64,000 bases of DNA from Sipunculus nudus (Eukaryota > Annelida > Sipuncula > Golfingiida > Sipunculidae): contig CM049306.1 of assembly GCA_026874595.1 (NCBI GenBank), positions 80,876,142-80,940,141 of the forward strand, written 5' to 3'. Positions 22,474 through 34,200 of this stretch are shown piece after piece (position 1 is the first letter of the stretch; every line of letters begins with the position of its first letter). The notes under the pieces were generated by a model. That model ran no database searches. It worked only from the letters and a program-made list of their open reading frames with translations, and was not told the origin of the DNA. Position numbers and translations under genes: made by a program.

Positions 22474-22477
<4 letters not shown>

Positions 22478-22532
<55 letters not shown>
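22478..22532. repeat. (TA)n microsatellite at the right edge of the TIR element
   Basis: About 27 TA units immediately after the CAGTG end. Confidence 0.95.
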
Positions 22533-22537
<5 letters not shown>

Positions 22538-24528
22538 GATAAATAATGCAAATAGTGAATAGAATATTGGTTTTGATAGCTCCAAGGAGCCAATGAATCC
22601 CGGAATTTACACTAGTATAGGATCATTTCCATCCCGTGGATGACCCCTCTCATTTCCGTATTGTCACTTCATAAGCATATGCACTTCAATGAAAGGCGCA
22701 TGAAAAGACAATCTTCATTTGAGTTTGTCCAGTGGTGTTGTTCATACACGTAACTCGCTGAAGAACCACCTATGGTTGAAAACCAACGGCCCTTATGGAA
22801 CACAGTTCCTTTTCAAAAGATTGAAATGGACCTGGCAGTTTGGACATGAGTAATACCGGCTAGGCCCCTCTTTCCTCAGCTGAATCCTTCTGACTTTAGT
22901 CATTTGTTATCCTGATTCATACAAATCGTGTAACAGATATCGCACTTCCGGTAAGTGACCCAGTTATCACACGATTCGTTAGCCATCGAGGGTGACTAAA
23001 TTTTTTACATGTAGGTCGTATAGTTCGGTTGTTATCATCAGCCCGCATTGGTACTTGGGTGGATCAATGCTTTATAAAACCTGCCTGTAACTGAAAATGG
23101 AGAGAAACCACTACAATTTTTCTTAGCTTGATAAAAAAATCGAGAAAACATACTGTTAATACCATTAGCTTAAAGGTGCCCTTTCACATACCGTTTGATA
23201 AAGAATTTATGTGATTTCTGGCTTTCTCTTTTAATATATAAATAATCTGAGGGTAATTTTTGCTGTGAAAAGTTAAAAGGCCTTCTTGAAGGATGCATGA
23301 ACTTGTTTATCAACAACATGTTTGTAAACACAGCTGTGTTGACCACAGGTGATAGGTTACATATATGCGGAGGTTGAGAGGTCACATGTTGCAAAACACT
23401 ATTTGGAATCTCTGGCTTATCTGATCTGCTCTCAGATGCCCTAGTTGAATTTGTTTTGAATATTTAGTGGGGCCGCAATATACTATAAACCCGTTGATAT
23501 AAACAACAAGCAGCTTTTGTGCGGTAATATCCACGTTTTCTGGCCTATTATTTTTTTTATAAAAGCTCCAAGGGATTACCTTTAGTTTATAAAGGTAAGA
23601 TAGGTGATTGGGCCCCTTTAACACTAATATATCAGGTCTCAAATTCAGCAGGTATATATCCGTCTCGAACTTGTGTTGCTACAAAATTATCAGTTTGGCG
23701 TGCGTTTTCTAGGATTAAGATAAAGGCAGGATTAAAAGCAACTCCTGCTCCCAAGGTGATACAATTAGGATCCGCAGATTGGCCCGCAACAATTATCACA
23801 AACCTCTTTTGAAGTGTTATTGATTGTGTCGGGTAATAAAAATACTTAAATTGATATACGGACAGCGGCCTAAGGAGGCCATCATAGGTCATAATACGTT
23901 TCGACCATAGAGGCGACCCGGAGTAATTTGAAATTGATATCTGAATAAAAGGGGCGGAGTTATGATATCAGAATAACCCTCTCATAAAATTGCTAATGAA
24001 ATGTTTATTTCTTGTTTATTTATATAGTATTCACTCCAAATCTTCGTAATTTATGTTTTCTGGATTTATTAAATTAAATTGAGTCTTTGAATATCTGATG
24101 ATTGAGGAACTCTCAGACACTGCCCAATACAATAGAGGGTCCACCTGTATTGGGTGTCCAATAGGAGAACAATATAACTAGTATACGGACGCCTGAAGGG
24201 TTTACATGCTAGAAAAGAAAATGTGAATATTTTGTTTTAAAATATCATCCTGCAGGGCATCCTCTGCAATACTTTAGGCAAGAGTAACTGGAAAAACATG
24301 TGATTTGGTTTGTCTACATATCAGTATTCAATATTGCCACATTGACGTCATCTGCATATAATATTACTGAAGATATTTACATTATATTTCCAAAATTTAA
24401 TAAACATGTACTGAGACTGAATTGTAAATATAATAATATCACAACATGTAAATTCTGATATAAGTTTTAAAATAATATGTCATTTATTTTAACAGATTTA
24501 ATCGAAGTCACGCTATGCTAAAATAAAG
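22533..24528. other. Intergenic region upstream of the giant gene
   Basis: Contains the MITE at 23170-23621 and otherwise no clear gene. A TTTATTTTAACAG splice acceptor (AG at 24494-24495) lies 33 bases before the giant gene's ATG, so a 5' UTR exon probably sits further upstream. No core promoter is obvious. Confidence 0.5.
23170..23621. mobile_element. MITE-like repeat, copy 1 (TTAA-flanked, second copy at 31680-32143)
   Basis: Ends are inverted: TTAAAGGTGCCCTTTCAC on the left, TTAAAGGGGCCCAATCAC on the right reverse strand. TTAA occurs at both edges and may be the target duplication. No transposase is encoded. The interior shares blocks such as AACTTGTTTAT, GGTGATAGGTT and ATATCCAC.TTTTCTGGCC with the second copy. 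Confidence 0.75.
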
Positions 24529-26785
24529 ATGAAATCTCATAAAGTGATCTTTATAATGGTGGTGCTATTGACAATGGCTCAGTGGTCTAACGGATGGTGG
24601 CGCAGACGGAGGCGAGGATGTGGTGCCGTGAACTGCGCTTGGCACAACTGGTCTCAATGGGGTGCGTGCAATCACCCATGCGGTAACGCGGGGACACAGT
24701 CAAGAAGTCGATCGATTCGTCAGCATGCGTCGTGTGGCGGCGCTGGCTGTTCTGGCCCCTCAACAGAGACTCGAGCTTGCAACAGGTTTTGTCACAACCA
24801 AGGAACCCCTCAAAGCGGCTACTGCTCATGTCTGGATGAATTCTGGGGAACCTGCTGTCCAAATCGTAATTTTATTTTGTTTGTATTTGATCTCCGATTT
24901 CACTCAATTAAACACCGTTATATTTTTAAAATAATGATCGTAAATATTTCTCCAGTACGTGGCGACCCCTGTCTCCAGCATTCGAAATTAATTAAATTCT
25001 GCTCGACGAGATAACTTTTAAACACCAGAAATTATTTGAGGTCAACATTTTTTTTGAGAACATTAAGTAAATAAATGTATAGCAAAATAGAAATACTCTT
25101 TTGCTCAAAAACTTTAAATGTAAAGAAAATGTGATACAAAAGTTACATGAAAGTGATATATATATATGACTATTTATTTCCAGCTTGTACAAAGATAGCC
25201 AATTGTGAGCGTCTGTACTGCACCACGGCCAGTAACCAGCAATGTAAGCGCTGTTTATATGACCGGGGCGGTAACATCAAGGCCTACAGGCAGGTGGCAA
25301 GTGGTGGTTATCAGAACCGGATTTGTCAACGTAAGCAAATTTGAGTATTAATATTCTCACTTAATGTGTCTTTTTATTAATACGTGCCCCTTAATACCTC
25401 TAGCTGTGATAATTCATGATTCTAACTGCTGACCGTGATCTAATTGCTTACCATGATCTAACTGCTGACCGTGATCTAACTGCTGACCGTGATCTAACTG
25501 CTGACCATGATCTAACTGCTGATTAGGAATCATTCTGCTGACCGTGATTTAACTGCTGACCATAATTTAACTGCCGACCTTGATCTAACTGCTGAACACG
25601 ATCTAACTGCTTACTTTGCCCTTTCTGCTGACCATGATCAAGCTGCTGACCGTGATTTAATAGCTTACCGTGACCTAACTGCTGACCATGATCTTACTGC
25701 TGATTACGTATCATACAGCTGACCGTGATCTAATTGCTGACCGTGGTCTAACTGCTGACGGTGATCTAACTGCTGTCCGTGATTTAACTGCTTACCATGA
25801 TCTAACTGCTTATTAGGAATCATTCTGCTGACCCTTATTTAACTGCTGACCATAATTTAACTGCCGACCTTGATCTAACTGCTGAACACGTTCTAACTGC
25901 TTACTTTGCCCTTTCTGCTGAGCATGATCAAGCTGCTGACCGTGATTTAATTGCTAACCGTGATCTAACTGCTGACCATGATCTTACTGCTGATTACGTA
26001 TCATACAGCTGACCGTGATCTAATTGCTGACCGTGGTCTAACTGCTGACGGTGATCTAACTGCTGTCCGTGATTTAACTGCTTACCATGATCTAACTGCT
26101 TATAAGGAATCATTCTGCTGACCGTGATTTAACTGCTGACCATAATTTAACTGCCAACCTTAATCTAACTGCTAACTTTGCTCTAACTGCTGACCATGAT
26201 CAAGCTGCTGACCGTGATATAACTGCTGTCTGCGATATTACTGCTGTCCGTGATCGAACTGCTGACCATGATCTTACTGCTGATTATGAATCTAACTGCC
26301 AGTCAGTAACTGATGCAGCCTCGACTGCTAACCCTGTAAAGAGCATAAATTTTCAATGAATTTTCAATACCTGTTTTTTTTTATAAAGGACAACATTTAT
26401 AGAAAAAAAATAACTAAAATCTTTTAGCTTTCACCTGGCCTAATGTGGTCATCACTGAAGATGCAAATAATTTCAGTTGTACAAAAGATATGTTGCATAT
26501 ATGCAGGTATACATTAGCAGTCGAAGCACTTTATTATGTCCCGGAAGTAACTTGTGACCTGTGACCTTCAGGTCAAAAGTCTAGTGCAGACTGGTATCTG
26601 CTCATAAAACATGACATTAATCCGTTGCTGAACACTACAGCAATAAAGGAATCACCTCTTTGTTTCAGAGTTGTGTTCCTGGCGTCCAGACAGCCGTTAT
26701 TGTTACCCAGGTAGGTGTGCTGACGTGCCCGGCAGCTGTCAGTGTGCACCAGGCTTTGGAAATCCTTCAAACAACTGTATGACAA
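24529..26785 (+). CDS. Giant gene exons 1-3: signal peptide, poly-Arg, TSP1, EGF-like region
   Basis: Exons 24529-24865, 25184-25330 and 26669-26785, all ending in phase 1. The start ATG opens MKSHKVIFIMVVLLTMAQW, a typical signal peptide, followed by WWRRRRRGC. The TSP1 repeat has WHNWSQWGAC, CGNAGTQSRSR and ETRACNRFC. EGF-like Cys follow (CSCLDEFWGTCC), then NCERLYC and CKRCLYDRGG in exon 2, and LCSWRPDSRYC, CQCAPGFGNPSNNC in exon 3. The five-arginine run just after the signal peptide could be a proprotein-convertase site or a surface-binding patch. TSP1 repeats bind glycosaminoglycans in other proteins. Confidence 0.9.
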
Positions 26786-29700
26786 GTGAGTATAACACCT
26801 GTTTACAGAAAAGAATAACAGTCGTTAACAGTTGAGTAAAGCAATGGATCTCTTGACCAATGGCATTTCAATATACTGTGGAAGTGGTTTTGTCAGCGGG
26901 GTTTTAATTTTCGCGCTTTTCTCGGGAGCATGATTTGCGCTGAATTAAGAACACGCGTTATTTCGAACACCCAATATTTGCCCGTGCAGTTTACTTTTTT
27001 ACCGTCAGGTGCCGACACTATTGTTAGAAACAAGTAAAGAGTAATGGCGAAATCTAGACAGATTGGTCTGATATGGTCCAATGAGCAGTTAAATAGGCTA
27101 TTATCCAATACAATCTGCAATTTCAGACATAGTATGTAGACTTCACTTCAATACAACCGTAAGAATTATAAGCTTCTCCTGTGTGATACTGTATGAGTGG
27201 CCAGGAAAACCTTTTTCATATACGATTGAGGAATATTGGATGAATATGTGTTTATGTAGCAATTTGACATGATTCCTCAAACTACCATGCACTTCAAAAG
27301 AAAAAAAGGACCCTACCATGCATATAACCTATTAAAACGATTCCGTTTAACTTCAAATCCTTTTCTTGATTGCACTTGAAAGTACAAAGCTAGACTTGCG
27401 AGACCGTTATTATTACTTATGTTTGCCACTAAAACATGTTAAATAAAACAAAATTCTATGCCTCGATTGACGTAACTGAGGTAAGAACCCTTGTGCTTGT
27501 TCATACTGCGTTGACGAGTATAGTACATAATTTGCTTGGCAGATGGCATCACATGTCTTCGTTGATGACATATGGCGACACCAAAAGCTAACGGAATGGG
27601 TCAGTCGATCAATTACAGATCTTGAATAATACCTCTCAATAACTTGAAAAGTAAACGTTTTACAGTTCTAGGATATAATATCTATTATTTACGAAACTTA
27701 ATGTGTTAATATAATTTATTTTTAAAGTCCTGGGACAACCCGAGATCATGCAGTGTCTTGGGAAAGTCAGGAAGATGTCGGGTACCACCGTAGAGGACTT
27801 TGTTGATGTTCCGTGTGACACATCGACCACTCCTGCGACGGTATTCACAAATATCCAAGCGAATAATCTTGAGGTAAGCGAAAATAGAAGAATAAAACTA
27901 ATTTAGTCGTATTTAAAGGCCAGCATTTAACATCGGATCGGAATACAAAGGGGGCCGGGACGGGGGGGGGGGGGGGTGGGGTCAGGAGCATTTCAGGGTA
28001 CGTAGACATCACACGTGCGTTCTTTTTTCGATCCGGTCAGAAAATTGTACTAAACATTTCTTGTCTTTGAGGTTTCCTGCAGACTAATATGAGGTATATA
28101 TATAATATCGAATAACCCACTGCATCTGTATGGATAACATTGATATTTAAATAAATCCATTGTGCCTGTCCTCTAATTTTAATCTCTTTCACTTTCGACG
28201 GTAAAGGGTAATTTTAGCAAGAGTAATATGTCTTGTCTCTCTAACCAGTATTGTTACATCTTATAGTGTATTTGACGTCATGCATCGATACCGTACTAGG
28301 AATGTGGTCCTACGTGTGTGAAGAATATTTTTTTTTCATGTCATCCTTCGATCTCTGAATCATAAGTAATTGTATTCACCAAAACAGAGTTTTGTGGATA
28401 CTAGGTTTTCACGCGGGTTCCGCAGCCGCCGCATTCGTTTGCGAAGAACTCTGAGACTGTTGGACCGATCTTTCTTTAACCCGGCATAATTCTTTGGTCA
28501 TAAGATTGGTGGCGCCACCTGAAATCCTTTTCACGTAGTACCCATATGTGAGCCTTTATTTTTCTGGTGATAATAGCACATATCTCAGGAGTGGTTAAAT
28601 GTGTCAATAGATCTTGGATACCTCCACCTTGAAATCAAGACTGATGGCGCCATCTGCAATCGTTTTTGCTCCGCGTCAATCCGTGCATTTGTTTTCGGTG
28701 AAAATATCACTCATATCTCAGGAGTGGTTCAATGTATCGACCTGGAATTTGGAATTCTGTCCATCTGGGATAGCTTTGTCGTACACATGACATGTGGTGC
28801 CATTTGTATCAAGTATTTGCAGAATACACCCATGTATTAATCTCAGGAGTATTTCGACGAATCCACCAGGAATTTTGATACCTTTATATCCTACACAAGC
28901 CTTGTTGGCGCAATATACAATCGTTTTCGTGAAACGTCTATCCATAATTCTGTTTTAGTGACATATGTCTCTGGAATGGATGGATGTAAAAGCCTGAATT
29001 TTTGCATGGTTATCCGTCCCTCATAGCTTTGTCGTAGACTAGATAGATGGCGCCAACCGCTCTGCCGTTTTCGTAGGAACCACATGTGCTTTTTTCTCAA
29101 AAGTGGTTTAGCGTATATCGGCCTAAAAACGTGCATGTAGAGCTATCTTCTGTATTTTTCTCATACGCGAGACTGATGGTGCCACCTACAATCACGCATT
29201 TGTAGAATACATTTATCTCAGGAGTGGTTTAATGTATCAGTCTGAAATTTTGCATGCTGAAAGATCTTGGATTGCTTTATCTTGTAAACATGACTGGTGG
29301 TGCCAACCTAACTATTTTTAGCTCAGCTGACTGAAAATCATCTGAACCATAGCGATCACTCTTTGTCCGTCGACCAGCCGGTTGTCCGTTAACAGGACAT
29401 AGATCATAACCGTTCGACTTAGAATCTTCTCTCTTGACATCCTTCTTGAGGTCCTTGAAAAATCTCCCAGGACATCTGAAATTTGGTCACCGCGATCTAT
29501 ATTCTCTGAGTTAGGGCCTGTTTGGGCACACCAGAATAATTTAATTTTATACAAGAGCACCATTATCTGAATTACTGATGCATTGATTGCGATGATTCTT
29601 TCCATGCATATTGGTAATGGAAAAATTCCATCAGTTCCTGAAGGCTGGTGGCACCACCTTTAATTTTATAATATTTACGCCTTTGAGACCTTCAAATGAA

Positions 29701-30615
29701 GCAGTCCGGCAGTTAACAGTACAAACCGTTATCCCCTTATTATGGACTATGGGCGTAAAGAATGATTGTGAGCATCCGGATGTCATTCTACCCATTGTTC
29801 AAGGTTTATTAATAATAGTTTTCCCCAGATCATAACATCAATACTTAATATATGTGTCACCTGTATGTCAGATTAAGCAAAGCATCATGGTCCATGGGCC
29901 ACTTGTCTTAATTTTACTCATCCCTATGAGTTGGGATACTTGGACATCTCTGATGCCAAACATTTTATAAGGCTGTCACGTCAGGAGAGATACCTTGTCT
30001 CACTTTATCAAAGCCTATATGATTCAGCGGATACCTGTAGTCGCTTGTCAACTGCCCTTATTCCAGTTAATCACGTTGGAAAAGTATATGTTTAATCATC
30101 AGTTAAAACACCCTCAGTTATGGAAAGGAACATGAACGGTTCATGTTTTGTTAATTTAATCATTTGATTATGATACGTGTGTACAGGTGTGGACACTAAA
30201 TCATTGGTTTTCACTGGATTATAAGTAATTATACATTACATGTGAAAATTAAACATGATGCATGGATAAAGTGCTGTATTTCAGGTAGTCTGGGTGAGCC
30301 GTTATCAAGGACCATCCATGACAACCTACCCAAAGCCTTATTATGTGGGCCAGTTTTCTGTTGGCGTGGTGAAAGCATCCACATACTTCAGAGTGACAAG
30401 AGGTAAACAATAAGAACACAGAGAAAGCGTTTTAGGATACCGCTTAAAATACAAATATTTTTATGTAAGCAATCGTGTATCATGGAAGGAAAAATCTTCA
30501 CCAAAGGGTTATTCTTGTGAAGTATACAAACAGTAATTATGAATGAGCGTGCTGAGGGGTAATTTAATAAAAATAAATTAGATAAAATAATCATAATTAA
30601 TGATATGATCATATA

Positions 30616-30647
<32 letters not shown>

Positions 30648-31242
30648 AATAAAACCTGCATTAATTTGCTGTCATTGAAAACTCCTACTTATGAATATGA
30701 TAATTATTTTTTTAAAGGTGATATGACTGTCAAAACATTAACGGCCGACTGCAGCAACGGACGTTCTCAATCCAGCCCCAACACGGGAGTACACAGCTGT
30801 ATGCCAAAACTGGCCCTGGGAGTGTCCCTGAGTCATGGAGATGTGTAAGTAAAACATATATATAGGAGCACACAGCTGTAAGCCATTCTGGGTCTCGGAG
30901 TGGCGCACGATCTGGGGTATATACTAACCCTGATACAGGGGCACACAGCTGTAAGCCCATTCTGGGTCTTGGTGTTTCGCAGTTTCCAGCAGTCATGGAG
31001 ATGTTTAAGAAGCATTTTGCCCCGCATTATTAAAAAAATTATACTTGAGGTATATCATACCCGAAAAGGCTAGACTTTATTTCAAGTGCATGGCATTTAA
31101 ACCACCATTTTTATCTCATGGCTATAAGGAATAAACGAAAATTTCGAACCATTGAACATTTTCTGTGAAGCTTTTAGTTCTGTGAATTTAACAGCTCCCA
31201 GCAAATCGCTCTTAAATAAGTATATGTTTAATACGCGTCCAA

Positions 31243-31289
<47 letters not shown>

Positions 31290-34200
31290 ATATAAATATA
31301 TATATATAAATATATATAGTTTACGTAAGAAGACTGTCTATCCTTTTTATATAATTGCAGGCTAACGTTACAAGTAACAGCAAAAAACGGCGGTTACATC
31401 AGATTAAACAACTACGATTCCGGGTCAACCCCTCGGCTTGAACCCCACAAGTTTTACAGCGGCCGGGAGCTGTCTCACACGGCGTCGGTCACATTCGACT
31501 TCCGGCCTCCTGTTCACTGCTCGGTTGCTAAGTCCTGTAATCACCGGTTTTTGGACCTCGGCCAGCCGTATACAAAGCAGGTAAGATTTACACGATACGT
31601 TGCATCGACCTACTCTTGTTTAATAAAAGGTCGAATTCTGCTCCCTCGGCGTTCCCGCTTCATCAATCTCGTATAATAATAAAGGCGCCCATTCATCTAC
31701 CTTTTGAAAACAAGAATTTTCTGGACGTTATTTCTGGCTTCCATTTTGTATATATATTAATGATATTAGGGTAATTTTGGTTGTGAAAAGTTCTTGTAAT
31801 GCCTTCGTGAAGGATGTTTGAACTTGTTTATTATCAACATGTGTGTAAACACAGCAATGTTGACAAACGGGAAAACATGTAACCTTAGGTGATAGGTTGC
31901 GTTTATGCGGAGGTAAGATGGTGATTTTGCCATTTGCAAAACGCTGGCTTATCTGACTGGATTTCAGATGCCCTTGTTGAATTTGTGTTGGCGGGCCCCA
32001 ACATATTATAAACAAACATTGATACAAACAAGAAAACCAGCCTGTGTGTGGTGATATCCACATTTTCTGGCCTATTTTTATAAAAATTCCAAGGGAATAC
32101 CTTTAGTTTATAAAGGTTAGTCAGGTGATTTGGGCCCCTTTAAGAATATTTATCTTAGCCATGTATCCAGTTTTAGGGGGAAAAAACGGATAACAGTCCA
32201 GCGAGGAGTTCTCAGAACCAATGTTGTTACATTCGTTTTGACTGACAGCTCGCCGGCCAAATAACGCCAATAAGCCACCGCCTCATGAAAATGGGCCGGG
32301 TCATTGACTCTTGGAAAACACTCCTTTTCAGGGGAGCAAAACAAATCACTTCGCGCGACAAATATTTTCCATGTTAACGTGACAGGTAGTTCAGTGACAA
32401 ATAGTTTCCTTTCTGTGGTGGTGTATAGAAGTTCAGATAGAAAAGTGCGGTCGTCCGATATATCAATTCATGAATTATTTAGTATGAAGTCGATGGTACA
32501 GTTATAAAATTGATCCAACGGGTCTATTAAATGCAAGCGTTTCCATAAAAAAGAATCGAACCCGTATTAACACAGTACACTCTTCTTGTTCCCAAAAGTT
32601 GGATACCAAACTGACGAATTTTCGCACATTCATTGTGTATCAAATGGGTTCATTTGAAAATGGGGAAGATAAAAGTTGATAACGGCCTACTTGAGATATT
32701 ATGTGCTGTTTACTTTTAACTAAGGAAACTGAGCTTATTTCGTTTTTGTTTCTCCAGGACTCTCCCTCTCTCTGTCCCTCTCACATAAAAAAATCATAAT
32801 AATAATAATTACAATTATCATCATCATAATCATCAATGTCATGGCATGTTGCATGTTTCAGGGATCGATAACAGCACGTTGGCCTGGCTGGTCTGATGTC
32901 CCCGCTGGTATTAAGGAGTACGAGCTTGAGGTGTTCAAGATGAAGGCATACGGGGATGTCTTGGGGACAGAGCTCAGCGCGCTTACCACGGCCAAAAAGG
33001 CTGCACAGCAAACTAGTGCTACAGTGAATCTTGTAGACCCAGGTAAATAGAATATGTATAGCTAGAAAGCGAAACAATGGGAACAAGCTAATGTTACTAG
33101 GTTAATCAGATTGAATCTAACAGGTATACGGTTGTTATGAAGTCATGAGGGTAAATCTGACCATAATAATGAACAGTCTTAATTGCCAACTAACATGCGT
33201 TGTCTTAAGCAAACTTTCTAAGATAATAGTGCTGGCTGATTCAAACACACATACAATATATGTAACACAGGATTAACACACATAAATATGTTCCTCCCAT
33301 TACTGATTACTAACCGTTCGGTCTTCAGAATAAAAAAAATACAATGTAAAAATTCATTTCGTCAATCCGTTTTAATCTATTTGCATTATGATTACAATGT
33401 TTTTGGCAATTACGTTTACAAATTACCCCTTTAGTCCCTAAATAGTATGTCTACATACAACTAACATTCTAACATTAATTGATATTATCTTCACTACAGG
33501 TCTGTACTGCTTCCTTCTAACCGCCCTCGACGCGGCAGGGAATTTCAAGATGGCAAGAAAGTTCGTGTTGTTTGACAACAAGAATGTGGTAGAGATAGTG
33601 CCGGACGACGACAAAGCGATGGTTGTGACGTCAGCAGCTGCCAACACATCCCATACTTGGATCACGGATTTAAATAGTCAGGTAATACAGTGTTAAAGGT
33701 TCATAAACATTTTCAATAATATGTGTATAATCTCATTATGCATTTTGGCTGGATACAAAGGTTTCACCAGCAAAACCCTACAGGAATACGGACTTACCTT
33801 TTCTAAATCACGTTTAATATAAGTCGGTATAGGTCTGTATCAAACAAACACGGTCAACAGGTGCCTGTTTATCATAACAAGACCATGAAAAGACAAATGT
33901 TGTACATGTACGCAATTCCAAAACAAGGAGACGAAAAGGAAGTTTGAAGTTTGGAAATCTGGATTTGTACTGTTTCGCGGTATAGCTACCAGATTGCGCG
34001 CGTGTATTGTTTATATCCTGCCCCCGATCAAGCCCCTGTATTATCTTCACTTTTAGGAAGAAATTTTGGCGGATGCCTTTATAATTAAAGGAGAAGAAAA
34101 CAAAACTTCATCTATATTTAATATGCTTTTCATGTGAGTTGGTCCCTTTAAGTAAAATGATAAGGTACGTGCAGAGTGTGTCTCCCTTTTAAACTTTTTC

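Larger units (their letters stand above)
19547..22476. mobile_element. TIR-bounded DNA element in (TA)n, containing a dead Crypton-type recombinase gene
   Basis: The left end is CAGTGAAACCTGTCTG after TA; the right end, read on the other strand, is CACTGAAACCTCTTTG after TA. Both junctions lie next to (TA)n tracts (19481-19533 and 22478-22532). The right 200 bp carries repeated TTCGACACAAA-like subterminal motifs. CAGTGAAACCT-type ends with TA target sites are typical of pogo/Tc1-mariner elements, yet the only recognisable gene inside is a tyrosine recombinase, and Cryptons normally lack inverted repeats. So this may be a Crypton inserted in a non-autonomous TIR element. Confidence 0.55.

Noticed and set aside
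23632-23892. 86-codon minus-strand frame beside the MITE
   Set aside because: No family recognised, no splice or start context, no supporting neighbour; probably chance.
25420-26310. Possible CRISPR-like array
   Set aside because: Units are contiguous with no unique spacers, and the context is a eukaryotic intron; it is a minisatellite.
34085-34151. TTAA-flanked 67-bp piece resembling the ends of the 23-kb MITE
   Set aside because: Too short and the inverted ends match only over a few bases.
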